From NCBI GenBank assembly GCA_028386065.3, contig JAKUCV010002493.1, forward strand, positions 83,139 to 147,138: DNA of 64,000 bases, read 5' to 3'. Made by a program: the position numbers and the translations under genes. Of this stretch, positions 44,606 to 56,617 are shown piece after piece. Every line of letters begins with the position of its first letter. Position 1 is the stretch's first letter. The notes beneath the pieces were generated by a model. The model worked only from the letters and a program-made list of their open reading frames with translations, was not told the DNA's origin and did no database searches. The DNA is from Turnera subulata (lineage: Eukaryota; Streptophyta; Magnoliopsida; Malpighiales; Passifloraceae).

Positions 44606-44714
44606 CTATGACTTCACCTTTAAAAATAACCCTATCTCGTGATAGCCAAATAGACCATAGCAAAGAAAAGGATAACCCAGGAGGATCACGCCTAACTCTC
44701 ACTAGGTAAGTCAA
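44451..44714 (-). pseudogene. LINE ORF2 C-terminal fragment
   Basis: Short minus-strand frame containing SLLWSIWLSRDRVIFKGE, the motif that follows the zf-RVT zinc knuckle in plant LINE ORF2. No knuckle or RT remains. It is a decayed 3' end of an element unrelated in orientation to the LINE downstream. Confidence 0.6.
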
Positions 44715-46145
44715 ATCATTGGATAAATTTAGATTCCAGATCCATTGGTAAACAACACAGCATCCCCCACCATTAGCAAATTTTCATCTGTTTTTATAGA
44801 ATGATTATCGAAAAGGTTGGTGTATCTTGTTGATATAGTTAATACCTATCAAACCACTTAAGCTATTCTAAATTGTACAGTCTTATACCTATATAACTTG
44901 AAATCACTTCATTTAGGCTATTCTTAATTATATAGTCCCATACCTAACTACGAAATCGCTAAACTGTGTTACCCCATCCCTGCACAGTAAAAGAATCTTT
45001 TCTATTCGGGTATAGATTTGGTTCATTCATCTATCCTTCTGTCTAGAAGCCACCCAGAAGCCCCTCCTTGTCCACGTGCTCCTTGGCATCAACATACACT
45101 TCCTGCCTTTATCGACCCAAGGTGTCACACCTGTATCTATTTGAATCCTGGTATAACATATTACTAGAAGAGCTTCTTTATGTAGAATAATTAATCTCTA
45201 GAGATTTTAGTACATATAACATCTATAAGCTAAAGGAGGAGAAGCATATATTTGTTACACTGACCTTTCATTTGAGCACCACCATGTCAAAAGAGAGGGA
45301 GTTTGGTGTGAACTGTCAAACCTGTCAAAAAAGATGGTAATGCGGATCTATCCCTGTAGTTGTTTACCATTGAGCCAAGTACTCATTTTCCATCTCTGGT
45401 GGAGGTTGGTGTCATGCCATTATTGGCCTGTTTTGAGGGCCTTGCATCATGACTCCAGGTTTACATCTCTTGATCCATATCAAATTCTGCATGCATGGAT
45501 TGATATATGGCCATTGCGGAATGAACAAGTTGTTTCTAGTTACTCGTCTTGGTTGTAGACGGAATAGAGGAGGTCTACATTCACCTAATGAACCAATTTG
45601 CTCAATAAAAAAACCCATTCCTTATGGTTTTGTTTGACTTGGTCAGCCTTTAGAACTTTCAAGGGTTTGCGCTTCTTGGCTGCACCAAGAATTAGATCAG
45701 ACAGCTCTTACTAGTTTTCATATTTCGTTGCTCGATGGTCTTTGTGGACACACTTTCCTTGCCTTTGGATTTTCCTCGCCAAGTTGGGAATAATCTCACT
45801 ATAGTTTTCTTGGATTTTGGTTGGGATCTTTAGCGCATAATCGAATAACACTTACATGGTATCTTTCCCTCTACATCTAAAGATCGTAGCTCTTTGATAA
45901 TTCTAATTCAATACCTTCGTTCTCCCTTGTAGACATCTTGCTGAGGTGATTGTGCCACCGTTCTGTCGCCGGTGCACACTCATTCAACGGCTAACGATTC
46001 ATCCTCCTCACAACATACTACTCAGATAGTCGCTTCAGGTCCTGTTCAGGCGTGTCTAGTAGAAAACCAGCATTCATAGTCATAGGATCCCTTAAATTTA
46101 AGACCCATAATTCAAGGAACCCACACTGACGCCCAGCCGCCTTCC
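44715..46145. other. Mostly unrecognised; possible degraded LINE 5' part
   Basis: No intact gene. Since a plus-strand LINE frame begins at 46146, the right-hand part (about 45300-46145) may be its 5' region with a ruined DUF4283-type ORF1 start, but I see no motif that proves it. Confidence 0.35.
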
Positions 46146-46856
46146 ATGGGACAGTCCTCACAGTCCCCTATGTTGATCCCCTCTGAATTGTCAAAGCATA
46201 CTGTGGTCCACCAAACCCCATCTCACCAGCCCAGGTCATCCAACCCTCACAACTCACCTATCAGTTCACTTAAGGCCACCTGCAAAGCCCACGAAGCCCC
46301 CATAACTCATGTGACGACTTCTCCTATGTTGGGCCTGCCTAACCATTTCGGGCCTGAAAATGAGACAAGCCTCCCCCTAGACCCCTATATGCCCACTCTC
46401 GCATCTAAGAGCACAATTAACCTCAGCCCATCCCCCACTCAACTTCCTTATCCTGAGAGTGTGGCGTCTTCCTCACATTCATTTAGTAAGCCCTCACTCT
46501 ATGATGCTGTCGAGAAACAAGTCCTGGCTATCCTAAGGAATATGGGAATTAACGGGTTGCAGCAGAAGAGGAGCAGATACTTATCTAAGCATGGGAGTAT
46601 TATCTCCACCCCAAAGAGCCATCTATCTATTTCCGATTCTGACATCCGTGATGCTAATAAAAGAGTCTTGAAGAAAGCTGGTGATACCAGTGACATCCCG
46701 ATTTCCTTTAATTCCTTAGAAGTTTCTGAGATAAATAGAGTTGGGGATTTAAATGGATGGGATCGTTCTAGTAATATGGAAGACGACGAGCACTTGGTTT
46801 CTGCTCTAGTGGAGAAAGAAGCCGTGGATTGGGTGAATGCTAGGGCATCTGCCTAG
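46146..46856 (+). pseudogene. LINE ORF1-like frame, partial
   Basis: 236-codon frame rich in Ser, Pro and His, without recognisable RNA-binding motif, lying just before and overlapping the start of the endonuclease frame. Position and composition fit the variable C-terminal part of the ORF1 (gag-like) protein of plant L1 elements. The N-terminal DUF4283 and zinc-knuckle parts are not visible. Confidence 0.5.
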
Positions 46857-46890
46857 CTTCCACTCCATTGACCTGTGTCCTATCATTGCT

Positions 46891-47581
46891 ATGATCTGTA
46901 TTCTCTCTTGGAATATCAGGGGCATATGCTCCTCCCAAAAGCTGAGACATGTGCGCAATCTTATTTATCAATGGAATGCTAATTTCTTGTTCATTTGTGA
47001 ATCTAAATGTAGTGGTGTGGATTTACCTTTCTGTCATAAGCTATGGGGTGCCGGGAATATAGACTTCATTTCTGTTGATGCCAGAGGTTCTGCTGGCAGC
47101 TTAATATTGATATGGGACTCTGATGTGTTCGAATTGTCTCATTATAAATGCTCTGAGAATTGTATTATTGTTGAGGGTATTATCTTACCTGGTGGTCAAT
47201 GTGTATCTATATGGCGGTGTTTATGGCGACTCTGAGGTAGGCTCCCGTATCCAAATGTTTACTGACCTTACAGCACTTAAGTCTGTTTTCCCGACTCCAT
47301 GGTTAATCATTGGGGACTTCAATGAGACTTTACATCATTCGGATCAAAAGAGTGGCAGACTTTTCAACAGAGGTGTCGCCGCCTTTCGTGATTTTATTCA
47401 AAGTCTTAATTTGGTCGAATTTGCTTTAAGGGATCGGTTCTTAACCAGGGGAAACTATAAATACGCAAGTCAAATCGATAGGGCCTTCACTGAAGGAGAC
47501 TGGTCTATCTTCTTCCCATTTTTGTGTTTAAAGTTGGGCAGCAAGCAATCCTCTAACTGCTGTCCTCTCATTTTATCCTAA
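46891..47581 (+). pseudogene. LINE ORF2 EEP endonuclease
   Basis: Apurinic-endonuclease-like domain that nicks target DNA for LINE integration. It begins ILSWNIRGI (catalytic Asn) with FICESK (catalytic Glu) in the frame ending 47235. After a frameshift near 47200, the frame ending 47581 has WLIIGDFNETL (catalytic Asp/Asn) and a degraded C-terminus. The frame break makes it inactive. Confidence 0.85.
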
Positions 47582-47647
47582 GAAAAGCTGTGGTGGGGTG
47601 TCAGATCGTTTCGTTTTATTGCTGCATGGTGGGAGTATCTGGGCTTT

Positions 47648-49306
47648 TTGGATGTAATTGCAAACATGTGGAATGAAGCCTCTACAGCCTTTCCTAGGAA
47701 GTTCTGTCTTCTTAAGAAACTGAGCTTGCTTCGTAAACTGCTGTCCAGGTGGAATAAAAGGGTTTTCGGCAATGTAAAGGAGGCCTTTGTTACTATACAA
47801 GCAGACCTGGATCAATTGGATAAAGCTGTTGAGCTGCGTGACTTGTCAAATCAAGAGTCTTCCCTAGTACATGATCTGAAGGTGGATTTTTCTCTGAAAA
47901 GCAAACAGTTGGAGTCTATGTGGTGGCAGAAAGCTAGAATTAAGTGGTGCAAACTTGGGGACCAAAATTCTCGTTTCTTTCATATATCGGCTTGTGTTAG
48001 GGGAAGGAAGAACAGGATCAACCATCTATGGTGCAACAACCAACTTGTTTCTGACCCAGTGGAGATTAAGGAGCTGATGAGGGATTTCTTCGCTAACTTA
48101 TATGCCTGTAACACTAAGTGCAGACCCTCCATCGGATCTATTCTGTTTCGCCTCTCGATTCAGCAACCGCCAATGACTTAGAACGACCTTTCACATTGGA
48201 CAAGATCAAAGAAGCACTTTAGAGTTATGATAGTTCCAAGGCTCCAGGACCCGACGGATTTTGTTTTTCCTTCTATAAGAGATGCTGGCACCTAATCAAA
48301 GATGATGTGTGCAATGTGGTTTTACATTTTTTCTCAACAGGTTAATTACTGAAAGGGGCAAATTCTGCATACATCACTCTTATTGCAAAAAAGGTTGGTG
48401 CAGAATCTCTCTATGACTTCAGACCCATAACGCTCGTTAGTGGAATTTATAAGATAGTATCTAAACTACTTGCATTGAGGTTGAAAACTGTGTTGCCGAT
48501 TTTGGTTGAGAATCAACAAACGGCATTCATCAAAGGAAGGAACATTGCTGATGGTGCATTACTAGCTTGTGAAGTCGTTCAGACCTTGAGAAAGTCTAAG
48601 GACAAGGTGGTGCAGTGGAAACTCGATTTCAAGAAGGCTTACGACTCTATTGATTGGTCGTATTTGATTGATGTGCTGACAGCTATGGGTTTCGGGTCTA
48701 AGTGGATAATGTGGATTAAGGCATGTTTATTTTCCTCCTCCCTAGCTGTTCTAGTTAACGGCTCTCCAACTGCAGATTTTGGAATTGGTCGGGGCCTCAA
48801 ACAAGGCTATCCCCTCTCTCTATTCTTGTTTAATTTGGCTGCGAAGGGCTACCTTGCATTCTGTCCAGAGGCTCGGCTTTACATCTCATTAATGAGGTAT
48901 CAGTACATGGCATCCCTCTTTCTATCCTTCAATACGCAGATGATACCATCCTTTTCTCTCAAGCGGATCTGCACTGCTTACTAAATCTGAAACGGTGTCT
49001 TAGTGTTTTTGAAGCTTTGTCAGGTGTAAGCATCAACTTCTACAAAAGTAGTGTGATTGGCATTGGCCTTCGACACCACCAAGTGGAGGATCTTGCTAAT
49101 AGGCTTCACTCTCGGGGGGATCACTTCCCACTTAACTATCTCGGATACCAGTTGGGTGTGAATATGAGTAGAGTGGCAGCATGGAAGCCAGTATTGGACA
49201 AGTTTTCCAACAAGTTGAAGGCGTGGAAAGGTAAACACCTATCGATCGGGGGGAGGGTGACACTCATTAAGGCTGTCCTGAGTGGTCTACCTATTTATTT
49301 CATGCC
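47648..49306 (+). pseudogene. LINE ORF2 reverse transcriptase
   Basis: Connector with KLGDQNSRFFH and RKNRINHL (frame to 48181), then the RT fingers with SKAPGPDGF (48235-48260) and FRPITLV, LDFKKAYDSIDW and GLKQGYPLS in the frame 48475-48984. The catalytic TACGCAGATGAT (YADD) at 48933-48944 is in a different frame, followed by GVSINFYKS and YLGYQLG in the frame from 49017. At least three stops or shifts occur. The solo LTR at 49312 interrupts the thumb region after LPIYFMPL. Confidence 0.88.
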
Positions 49307-49311
49307 ACTTC
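49307..49311. repeat. Target-site duplication ACTTC
   Basis: ACTTC at 49307-49311 and 52245-52249 exactly flanks the solo LTR. Confidence 0.9.
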
Positions 49312-52244
49312 TGAAACGCCCCGACCCGTATTTACCGTACACATTAAACACGTGCCGGAACTGTGACGACCCAACCAAACTAAGCCCAGCATACAGTGTA
49401 TACAACAGAAACTCGGGCTCAACAGCCCAAAATAAGAACATCAATAACATCATAACCGGCCCAATGGCCCAACAATAGCAATATAATGCATAGCGGAAGA
49501 CTTAATAACTCACAAGGACACTGTATGCGACACTGATGCAACCTATGGATCCAAGTCCTGTCCAAGGGATAACGCTGCAGCCTGTCTGGAATGCAACAAA
49601 CCTGTACCACAGATAATCCATCCTACGGGATGAAAGCCCGCAGGTGAGGGGTGAGTCCGAAGTGCTCACCGACGAAGGATAGATAATCAATATGCAACAC
49701 TATGAGTACTCAAGGTCAAAAACAGGCAAAAACCACCAAATACATACCAAACCAAAAACTCGACCCAAAACTGGTCCAAGACCAAAAAGACTAAAACAAA
49801 AATCCAATTTTCCAATTTTATCTTTCCGGGCCCCGTCACGGATAAGCTAGCGGTCATACTTGGTTATCAACATATTTCGGGTGCCAGACCAAATCCAAGA
49901 GAACCCAGGGATCGACATCCCAAAAATAAGAACCCAAGGATAGACATCCCAAGCATAGACATGCTTATCACAAGAACCCAGATCATGGCCACCACAAAAC
50001 AGTCTTAAACCATCGAGTCGTACCACTACTTACCACGTGATAATTATATTATCATCTTTCATAATCAAATCACAAGGATCAACATCCCTAACCAAAATGC
50101 CGGGATAGATATCCCATCCAAAACCGAGGATCGACATCCTTATCACATTTTATTATTTAGTCCATTTTATTTAATGCCAAAAAGACTCAAGGATAAACAT
50201 CCAAAAACCAATCAAGATACTGGGATAAACATCCCGACAACAATCAAGACAATGGGATAAACATCCCGAATCAAACCACAACAAATGCAACACCCAACAA
50301 TGCAATAATCATCAAACACAATAACCGAGTAATACAGGCACATATTGAAGGAAATCCATCCTCACCTTGGCCGATTACTCAACTCCGGAGACAATGTCCG
50401 GTCCGAAGTCGGCACCTCGGAAACTGCCCGATATCCGAACCTATACAACAAAACAATATATACACATAAATCAACATAATCAGTATGCTATGATGCCAAA
50501 ACTGCGAAATAACCCATCCTGGTTCATATCCTTTATTATCATCTTTTACCATAATTATCCCTTTTTCCGAAAATATATCATATGCATATAAGGTTACAAA
50601 AATATATTTCCAAAACTATTAAATCAAAATATTTTCATAAAATAATATACCTTTTCCAAAATAATAATTACCATAATTTTTTTGGAAATTATAACATATG
50701 TATATATTTTCCATAATATTTCCATAAAAATTATTATACTTTCCAAAATATAATTTCCAAGTATTATTATCTTTAGAAAACTCCATTTCCAGAAAGTATA
50801 TTCACATAAACTTATTTTTTGAAAATAAATACGAATTTATAAATACACATATATATTTCCAACATAAAATACTTTTCCAAATAATTACATTATCAAAATA
50901 ATTATATATTTCAGAAATATAAATCATGTATACCATATATATTTTTCAAAGTTAATTACCATAATTTTCCTGAAAAATAATAACGTATTTATAATTTCCA
51001 GAAAATATATACAGTATTTATCTTTTTCTAAATAAACATAATATTAATTTTCTAAAACAACATTTAATTATCTTAATTTTGAAGAATCAAAGTATATATA
51101 TTTTCTAAACCCCAAACCCAGAATAATACATATAATTTTTCAAAATAATATCTACCCTTTTTCTTCAAAAATTAATTAGCAGAAAATAGTTACATATATA
51201 TAAATATATATTTTTTTAAAAAAAAATAAAGGAATCCGGACTGCCCAGAACCCAACCCAGGCGCGACCCGGCCGCGACCCGCCCAGACGAATCGGGTCTC
51301 ACCTTAGGAACGGCGGTCGGCGGCGCGACAACGCGAGGGGAAACTGGCGCGGGCAAGAGGAGACGCTGGCGACGCGAGGAGCGGTGGAAGGGCGGCACTG
51401 CGTCGTCGGCAAGAGGCGGCAGCCGTGGAGAAGTCAGATCCGCGGGTCGCACGGCGGGTCAACGGCACATCACGGCGTTTCGGTGGACGGAAAGGCACGG
51501 GGGCGACGGCAACAAGTCGGCGACATCATGGCGAGCATGCTGGTGGCGGCGGTACGACGAGTGGCGGTGCCGATCGTCTTCCCGTGAACAATAACCCGAG
51601 GGAGAGGAGGGTGACGAACTGTTCACTCCCGGGTTTTCCTTTTTTTTCTTTCTTTTTTCTATTTTCTTTCCATTTTTTTTTCATTTTCTTTTTTTTTCTA
51701 TCTTCTGTATTTATTTTTTTTCTTCTTCTCTTTTTTTTTTTCTTTTCCCTCTTCTCTTTTTTTCCGATTCCTATTTTTTCTTTTTTTTCTTCTTCTTTTT
51801 TTTATTTCTTTTCTTTTTCTCACTCTTTTTTTTTTCCTCTCCTTTTTTCTCTCTCTCTCTCTTTTTTTTTCCTCTCTTCCCCTCCTCTTCCATTCTTCCT
51901 CTGCTTCCGATTTATAAACCGTGAAAATACTGTACAACGTGTGATCATTCAATAATGCAGCTTGTCTGCATTATGAAGCGAGTCCGGTCCGGACCAGAAA
52001 ATAACTGATACCCCCTTAGTTATTTTTCGGTGTGATTTTCCTGAGGACTTCGGGACCAGAAAAATACCAACTTTGGTCCGTAAAATCCACGGAAAAATCA
52101 CAAGCGCGGGAAAACCCTCGGTTTCAAAAAATGACGCCCGATTTACCTTGAATTAATTACCCAAGATTAATTCATTCGGTAAATTGTTGTAAAAAGACTT
52201 TTACAGTCCCGGTAAAAATCCAAATTTTTACCCGAGCTGTTACA
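49312..52244 (-). mobile_element. Solo LTR of the Tekay-like non-autonomous family
   Basis: 2933 bp, with the same termini and internal structure as 57577-60510 and a perfect target duplication of its own. No internal region adjoins it, so it is the product of LTR-LTR recombination after an insertion independent of the element to the right. Confidence 0.92.
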
Positions 52245-52258
52245 ACTTCTCTGAATGC

Positions 52259-52263
52259 CGCTT
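52259..52263. repeat. Target-site duplication CGCTT
   Basis: CGCTT at 52259-52263 and 60511-60515 flanks the complete element. Confidence 0.9.
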
Positions 52264-55171
52264 TGAAATGCCCAGACTTGTATTTACCGTACACAGTAAA
52301 CACGTGCCGGAACTGTGACGACACAACCAAACTAAGCTCAGCATACAGTGTATACAGCAGGAGCTCGGGCTCAACAGCCCAAAATAAAAACAATGATAAT
52401 AACTCAACCGGCCCAATGGCCCAATAATATCAATAAACTGCACAGCCGAAGACTTAATAACTCACAAAAACACTGTATGCGACATAGATGCAAACTATGG
52501 ATCCGAGCCCTGTCCAAGGGATAACGCCGCAGCCTGTCTGGAATGCACCAAACCTGTACGACAAATAACTCATCCTACGGGATGAAAGCCCGCAGGTGAG
52601 GGGTGAGTCCGAAGTGCTCACCGACGAAGGATAGACAATCAATATGCAACACAGTAATTACTCAAGTCAAAAACAGGCACAACAGCCAACCCAAAAGACT
52701 CGACCCAAAACTGGTCCAAGACCAAAAAGACTAAAACAAAAATCCAATTTTATCTTTCCGGGCCCCGTCACGGACAAGCTAGAGGTCAGACCTGGTTATC
52801 AACATATTCCGGGTGCCAGACCAAATCCAGAGAACCCAGGGATCGACATCCCAAAAATACGAACCCAGGGATAGATATCCCAAAAATAATCATGGGATAG
52901 ACATCCCAAGCATAGACATGCTTATCACAAGTAACCCAGGTCATGGCCACCACAAAACAGTCTTAAACCATCGAGTCGTACCACTACTTATCACGTGACA
53001 ATTATATTATCGTCATCAAAATCAAGTCACAGGGATCAGCATCCCTAACCAAAATACCGGGATAGACATCCCTATCCAAAATCAAGGATCGACATCCTTA
53101 TCACAATTTATTATTAATTCCATTACACTTTAAACCAAAAAGACGCAAGGATAAACATCCAAAAACCAACATGGGATAAACATCCCGACAACAATCAAGA
53201 CCATGGGATAAACATCCCGAACCAAACCACAGCAAACCACAGCAAATGCAACATCCAACCAAGCAATAATCATCAAACACAATAACCGAGTAATACAGGC
53301 ACATATTGAAGGAAATCCATCCTCGCCTTGGCTGATTACTCAACTCCGGAGACAATGACCGGTCTGAAGCCGGCTCCTCGGGAAACTGCCCGATATCCGA
53401 ACCTATACAACAAAACAATATATACACATAAATGCACATAATCAGTATGTTATGATGCCAAAACTACGAAATTACCCATCCCGATTCTTATCTTTTATTT
53501 TCATCTTTTACCGGAAATATTATACCGTACGTATCTCCGAATATAATTTCGGTACCATACTTTAACTAAAACTCTTTCAAAAATATTTTCATAAAATAAT
53601 ATACTTTTTCCAAAATAATAATTACCATAATTTTTCTGGAAATTATAACATATGTATATATTTTCCATAATATTTCCATAAAAATTATTATACTTTCCAA
53701 AATAAAATTTCCAAGTATTATTATCTTTAGAAAACTCCATTTCCAGAAAGTATAATCACATAAACTTATTTTCTGAAAATAAATACGAATTTATAAATAC
53801 ACTTATATTTTTCCAAACATAAAATACTTTCCAAACAATTACATTATCAAAATAATTATATATTTCAGAAATATAAATCATGTGTACCACATATATATTT
53901 CCAAAGTTAATTACCATAATTTTCCAGAAAATTAATAACATATTTATAATTCCCAGAAAATATATATACAATATTTATCATTTCATAATTATATATGATA
54001 ACATTTTTTTCAAAACAAAGCATAATTATCAAGGTATATATATACGTACATTTTTCCCTAAAACCATAAATCATACTTTCTATATTTTTCTCAAAGTGAA
54101 TATATATATTTTTTTTGAAAATTAAATACCAGAATAATTATATAAACAGATTTATATATATATATATTTTTAAAAAATAAAACAACCCAACCCGGCAATC
54201 CAGGAGGTTGCGACCCGGACACAACCCGACCAGCACAACGGGTCCTCACCAAGCAGCGGCGCGACGCAGCGCGGGGAAGGTGTCGCGAGGCGCGGCATGA
54301 TACATCGACTCCACAGGCGGTGGAAACCCGGGCGCGACGGCGCTGGAGGCTGAGCAGGCGCGGAGGAAGACGGATCCGCGGGTTTCGCCACGGGTCAACG
54401 GCGCTTCGGTGGACGGAAGGCGACGGAGGCAGCGGGGCTGAGCTCACGACGGCACGGCGAGCGTGCTGCTGGGGTCGGTGTCATGCACGGCTGACCGAAG
54501 CTCTTCGAGGTGAACAGTAACCGAGGAGAGGATCCGGGTGACGCACTGTTCACGTTATTTTTTTTCTTTTTCTTTCTTTTTTTCTATTTTCTTCTTTTTC
54601 TTTCTATTTTCTGTTTTTATTATTTTTTTTCTTCTTCTCGTTTTTTTTTCCTCTTCTCTCTTTTTTTTTCTCTGTTTTTCTGTTTTTTCTCTTTTTTTAT
54701 TTCTTTTCTTTTCTTTTTTTTCCTTTTTCTTTTCTTTTTTTTTCTCTCTTTTCTTCTTTTGTCTCTTTTGTTTTTTCTTCTCCTTTTCTCTCTTTTTCTC
54801 TTCTTCCTCTTCTCCTGCTTTCTTCTTCTTCTTCTTTCATAAACGATGAATTACTATGCAGCGTGTGATCATCCAATAATGCAGCTTGTCTGCATTATAA
54901 AGCGAGTCCGGTCCGGACCAGAAAATAACTGATATCCCCTTAGTTATTTTCCGGTGTGATTTTTCTGAGAATTTCGGGACCCGAAAAAAAATACCGGCTT
55001 AGGCCCGAAAAATTCACGGAAAAATCACGAGCGCTGGAAAACTCTCGGTTTCGAAAAACGACGCTCGATTTACCTTGAATTAATTGCCCAAGATTAATTC
55101 TTCTGGTAAATCACTATAGAAAGACTTTTACAGTCCGGTAAAAATCCAAAATTTTTACCCAGGCTGTTACA
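52264..55171 (-). repeat. 3' LTR of the non-autonomous Tekay-like element
   Basis: 2908 bp. Holds, from left to right on the plus strand: the conserved two-hairpin block 52574-52633, a GGGATnnnCATCCC palindrome field (about 52835-53220), an AT-rich kilobase, a GC-rich island (54190-54540) and a polypyrimidine tract (54555-54840). Frames of phenylalanine and leucine in that tract are low-complexity artefacts. Confidence 0.9.
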
Positions 55172-55279
55172 GTCTACCCACCTTAAAAAGAATTTTGTCC
55201 CCGAAATTATGTCTTATCCGTGGGTCCTACCACGATAAGCTTCTGGCACACTCTGCCAGGTGTCCAAGCTCAACGCGTT

Positions 55280-55322
55280 ATGTCGCTTATACCCTTAAGC
55301 GACATCTCATCCTCTATAAAAA
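55280..55322 (+). promoter_or_regulatory. Inverted repeat and TATA box of antisense gene 1
   Basis: ATGTCGCTTA (55280-55289), 6-bp spacer, and its exact complement (55296-55305), then TATAAAAA at 55315-55322, 35 bp upstream of the ATG at 55357. The short leader suggests that transcription starts very close to the ATG. Confidence 0.65.
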
Positions 55323-55356
55323 CCAAACCTCATGACTGGCATACTCACACACAGTC

Positions 55357-55734
55357 ATGGACTCTCCAATCCGATCTCGTACTACCTCTGACTCCGAGAA
55401 CAACAGCTATATCGGTGGTATTGCCTTCCTGACAAGCTCCGATGAAGAACCTCCGAAGAAACACTTCAAGACGAACATTATCGGCCTGAAAGAACACATG
55501 GTGGTCTCCAGCAGACGGCGTAAGAAGCGTGCTGACAAGAAAGCTGAAGATCGAAAGGGCAAGGCGACGGCTGAAAGTAGCACTCCGCAGCAGATTCTGA
55601 CGCAGCTGAACATCTCACTGAAGAAGATCAGCTCGGCGGTGATGCAGATCGAACAGGCGTGCGCGGAACTCTTCCCTCACGTGAAGAACGTACAAAAGCT
55701 TGTAAAAGACTTAGAGAAGCAAGTAGCTCCATAG
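55357..55734 (+). CDS. Antisense gene 1: small basic coiled-coil protein
   Basis: 125 residues, complete frame with ATG and stop. Residues 1-40 are Ser/Asp-rich; residues 50-70 hold a bipartite-like basic cluster (SRRRKKRADKKAEDRKGK), probably a nuclear signal; residues 75-125 have a heptad-like pattern (ILTQLNISLKKISSAVMQIE, then VQKLVKDLEKQV) predicting a coiled coil. Codons are GC-richer than the surrounding AT-rich DNA, and the downstream sequence has AATAAA-like signals (about 55765-55778). It lies antisense to the host element, near its 3' LTR. I recognise no family; a DNA- or protein-binding role is inference from composition only. Confidence 0.65.
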   Translation: MDSPIRSRTTSDSENNSYIGGIAFLTSSDEEPPKKHFKTNIIGLKEHMVVSSRRRKKRADKKAEDRKGKATAESSTPQQILTQLNISLKKISSAVMQIEQACAELFPHVKNVQKLVKDLEKQVAP

Positions 55735-56480
55735 AGTACTTCTTCTCCTGTTGTATAACTGTTATAAAATAAATAAAATAAGCTTTCTTTTTAAATCAAA
55801 AACTCTTGTTAAATTGTGAAAACTTATGCTAACAGAAAGATAAAAACATCCCAAAGCAAAAAAAAAATCAACAATAAGGATATAAAATCAAATATAAAGA
55901 AATTAAAAACAAAACTCGTTTAACAAAATCAAAACATAAAGAAATTAAAACCAAAAACATGTTTTCATGATCGGCGCTCGTATCGGACGTGAACATCCTC
56001 GAACCCAAGAAACGTGACATGCATAGCTAACGGTGACGTCGATTCCCTCGTGGAAAAGACATCCATTAACTCGCATGGTGACGATCACGAGAGCGTCCTG
56101 TGTCCCTCGAAAGAAACATACCCACTTGTCCACAAATTCCGCATGAGCCAAAAACATCTGTCAAGTCTCGTATCCCTCCATGATGTCCGAGCAGGTGTAA
56201 GCTTGTCGCACATGCGCTCTACTCGAGGTATGGTCCCATCAGTCTAGCCTCAACGGTCACGGATGCATGTGATAAAAGATGCGGGAAAATGTATTAAAAC
56301 CATGAAAAGAAAGGACAAAGTAGCCCGGGCGAAAGAAAACCGTGAGATGGAAAAGGGCTGAAAAACACTGGCATTGTAGCCCGAAAAACGTATAAAGTAA
56401 CGAAACAATAAATGAAACAACGGCAAAATTTGCAAAAAAGCAAAACCTTGAAAATTGAAAACAGTAATCACGCTCCTCAT
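55735..56480. promoter_or_regulatory. Intergenic region between the two antisense genes
   Basis: Non-coding. 55960-56250 is GC-richer and holds TGACG-type motifs (GGTGACGTCG near 56031, GGTGACGATCACG near 56080), which are bZIP-like sites, and several ACATCC half-sites resembling those in the LTR palindromes. I see no coding motif. Confidence 0.4.
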
Positions 56481-56484
56481 AAGA

Positions 56485-56493
56485 GTATAAAAG
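56485..56493 (+). promoter_or_regulatory. TATA box of antisense gene 2
   Basis: AGTATAAAAG region, flanked by the 6-bp inverted arms CGCTCC and GGAGCG, about 130 bp upstream of the ATG at 56618. Confidence 0.6.
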
Positions 56494-56617
56494 ACGGAGC
56501 GGTGAGGTGTAAATCATCAAAAGCATTTTAAAGCAACAAACGCTCAGAAAAACAAAACCACAACGCTCAGAAAAAAAAACAAAAAAAAAAACAAAATACC
56601 CACGCTTCCAAAACACG

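Noticed and set aside
54510..54849. Phe/Leu-rich 'membrane protein' frames (also 51425-51955 and 59845-60187)
   Set aside because: They are translations of the LTR polypyrimidine tract, in several frames at once, with no conserved start or motif.
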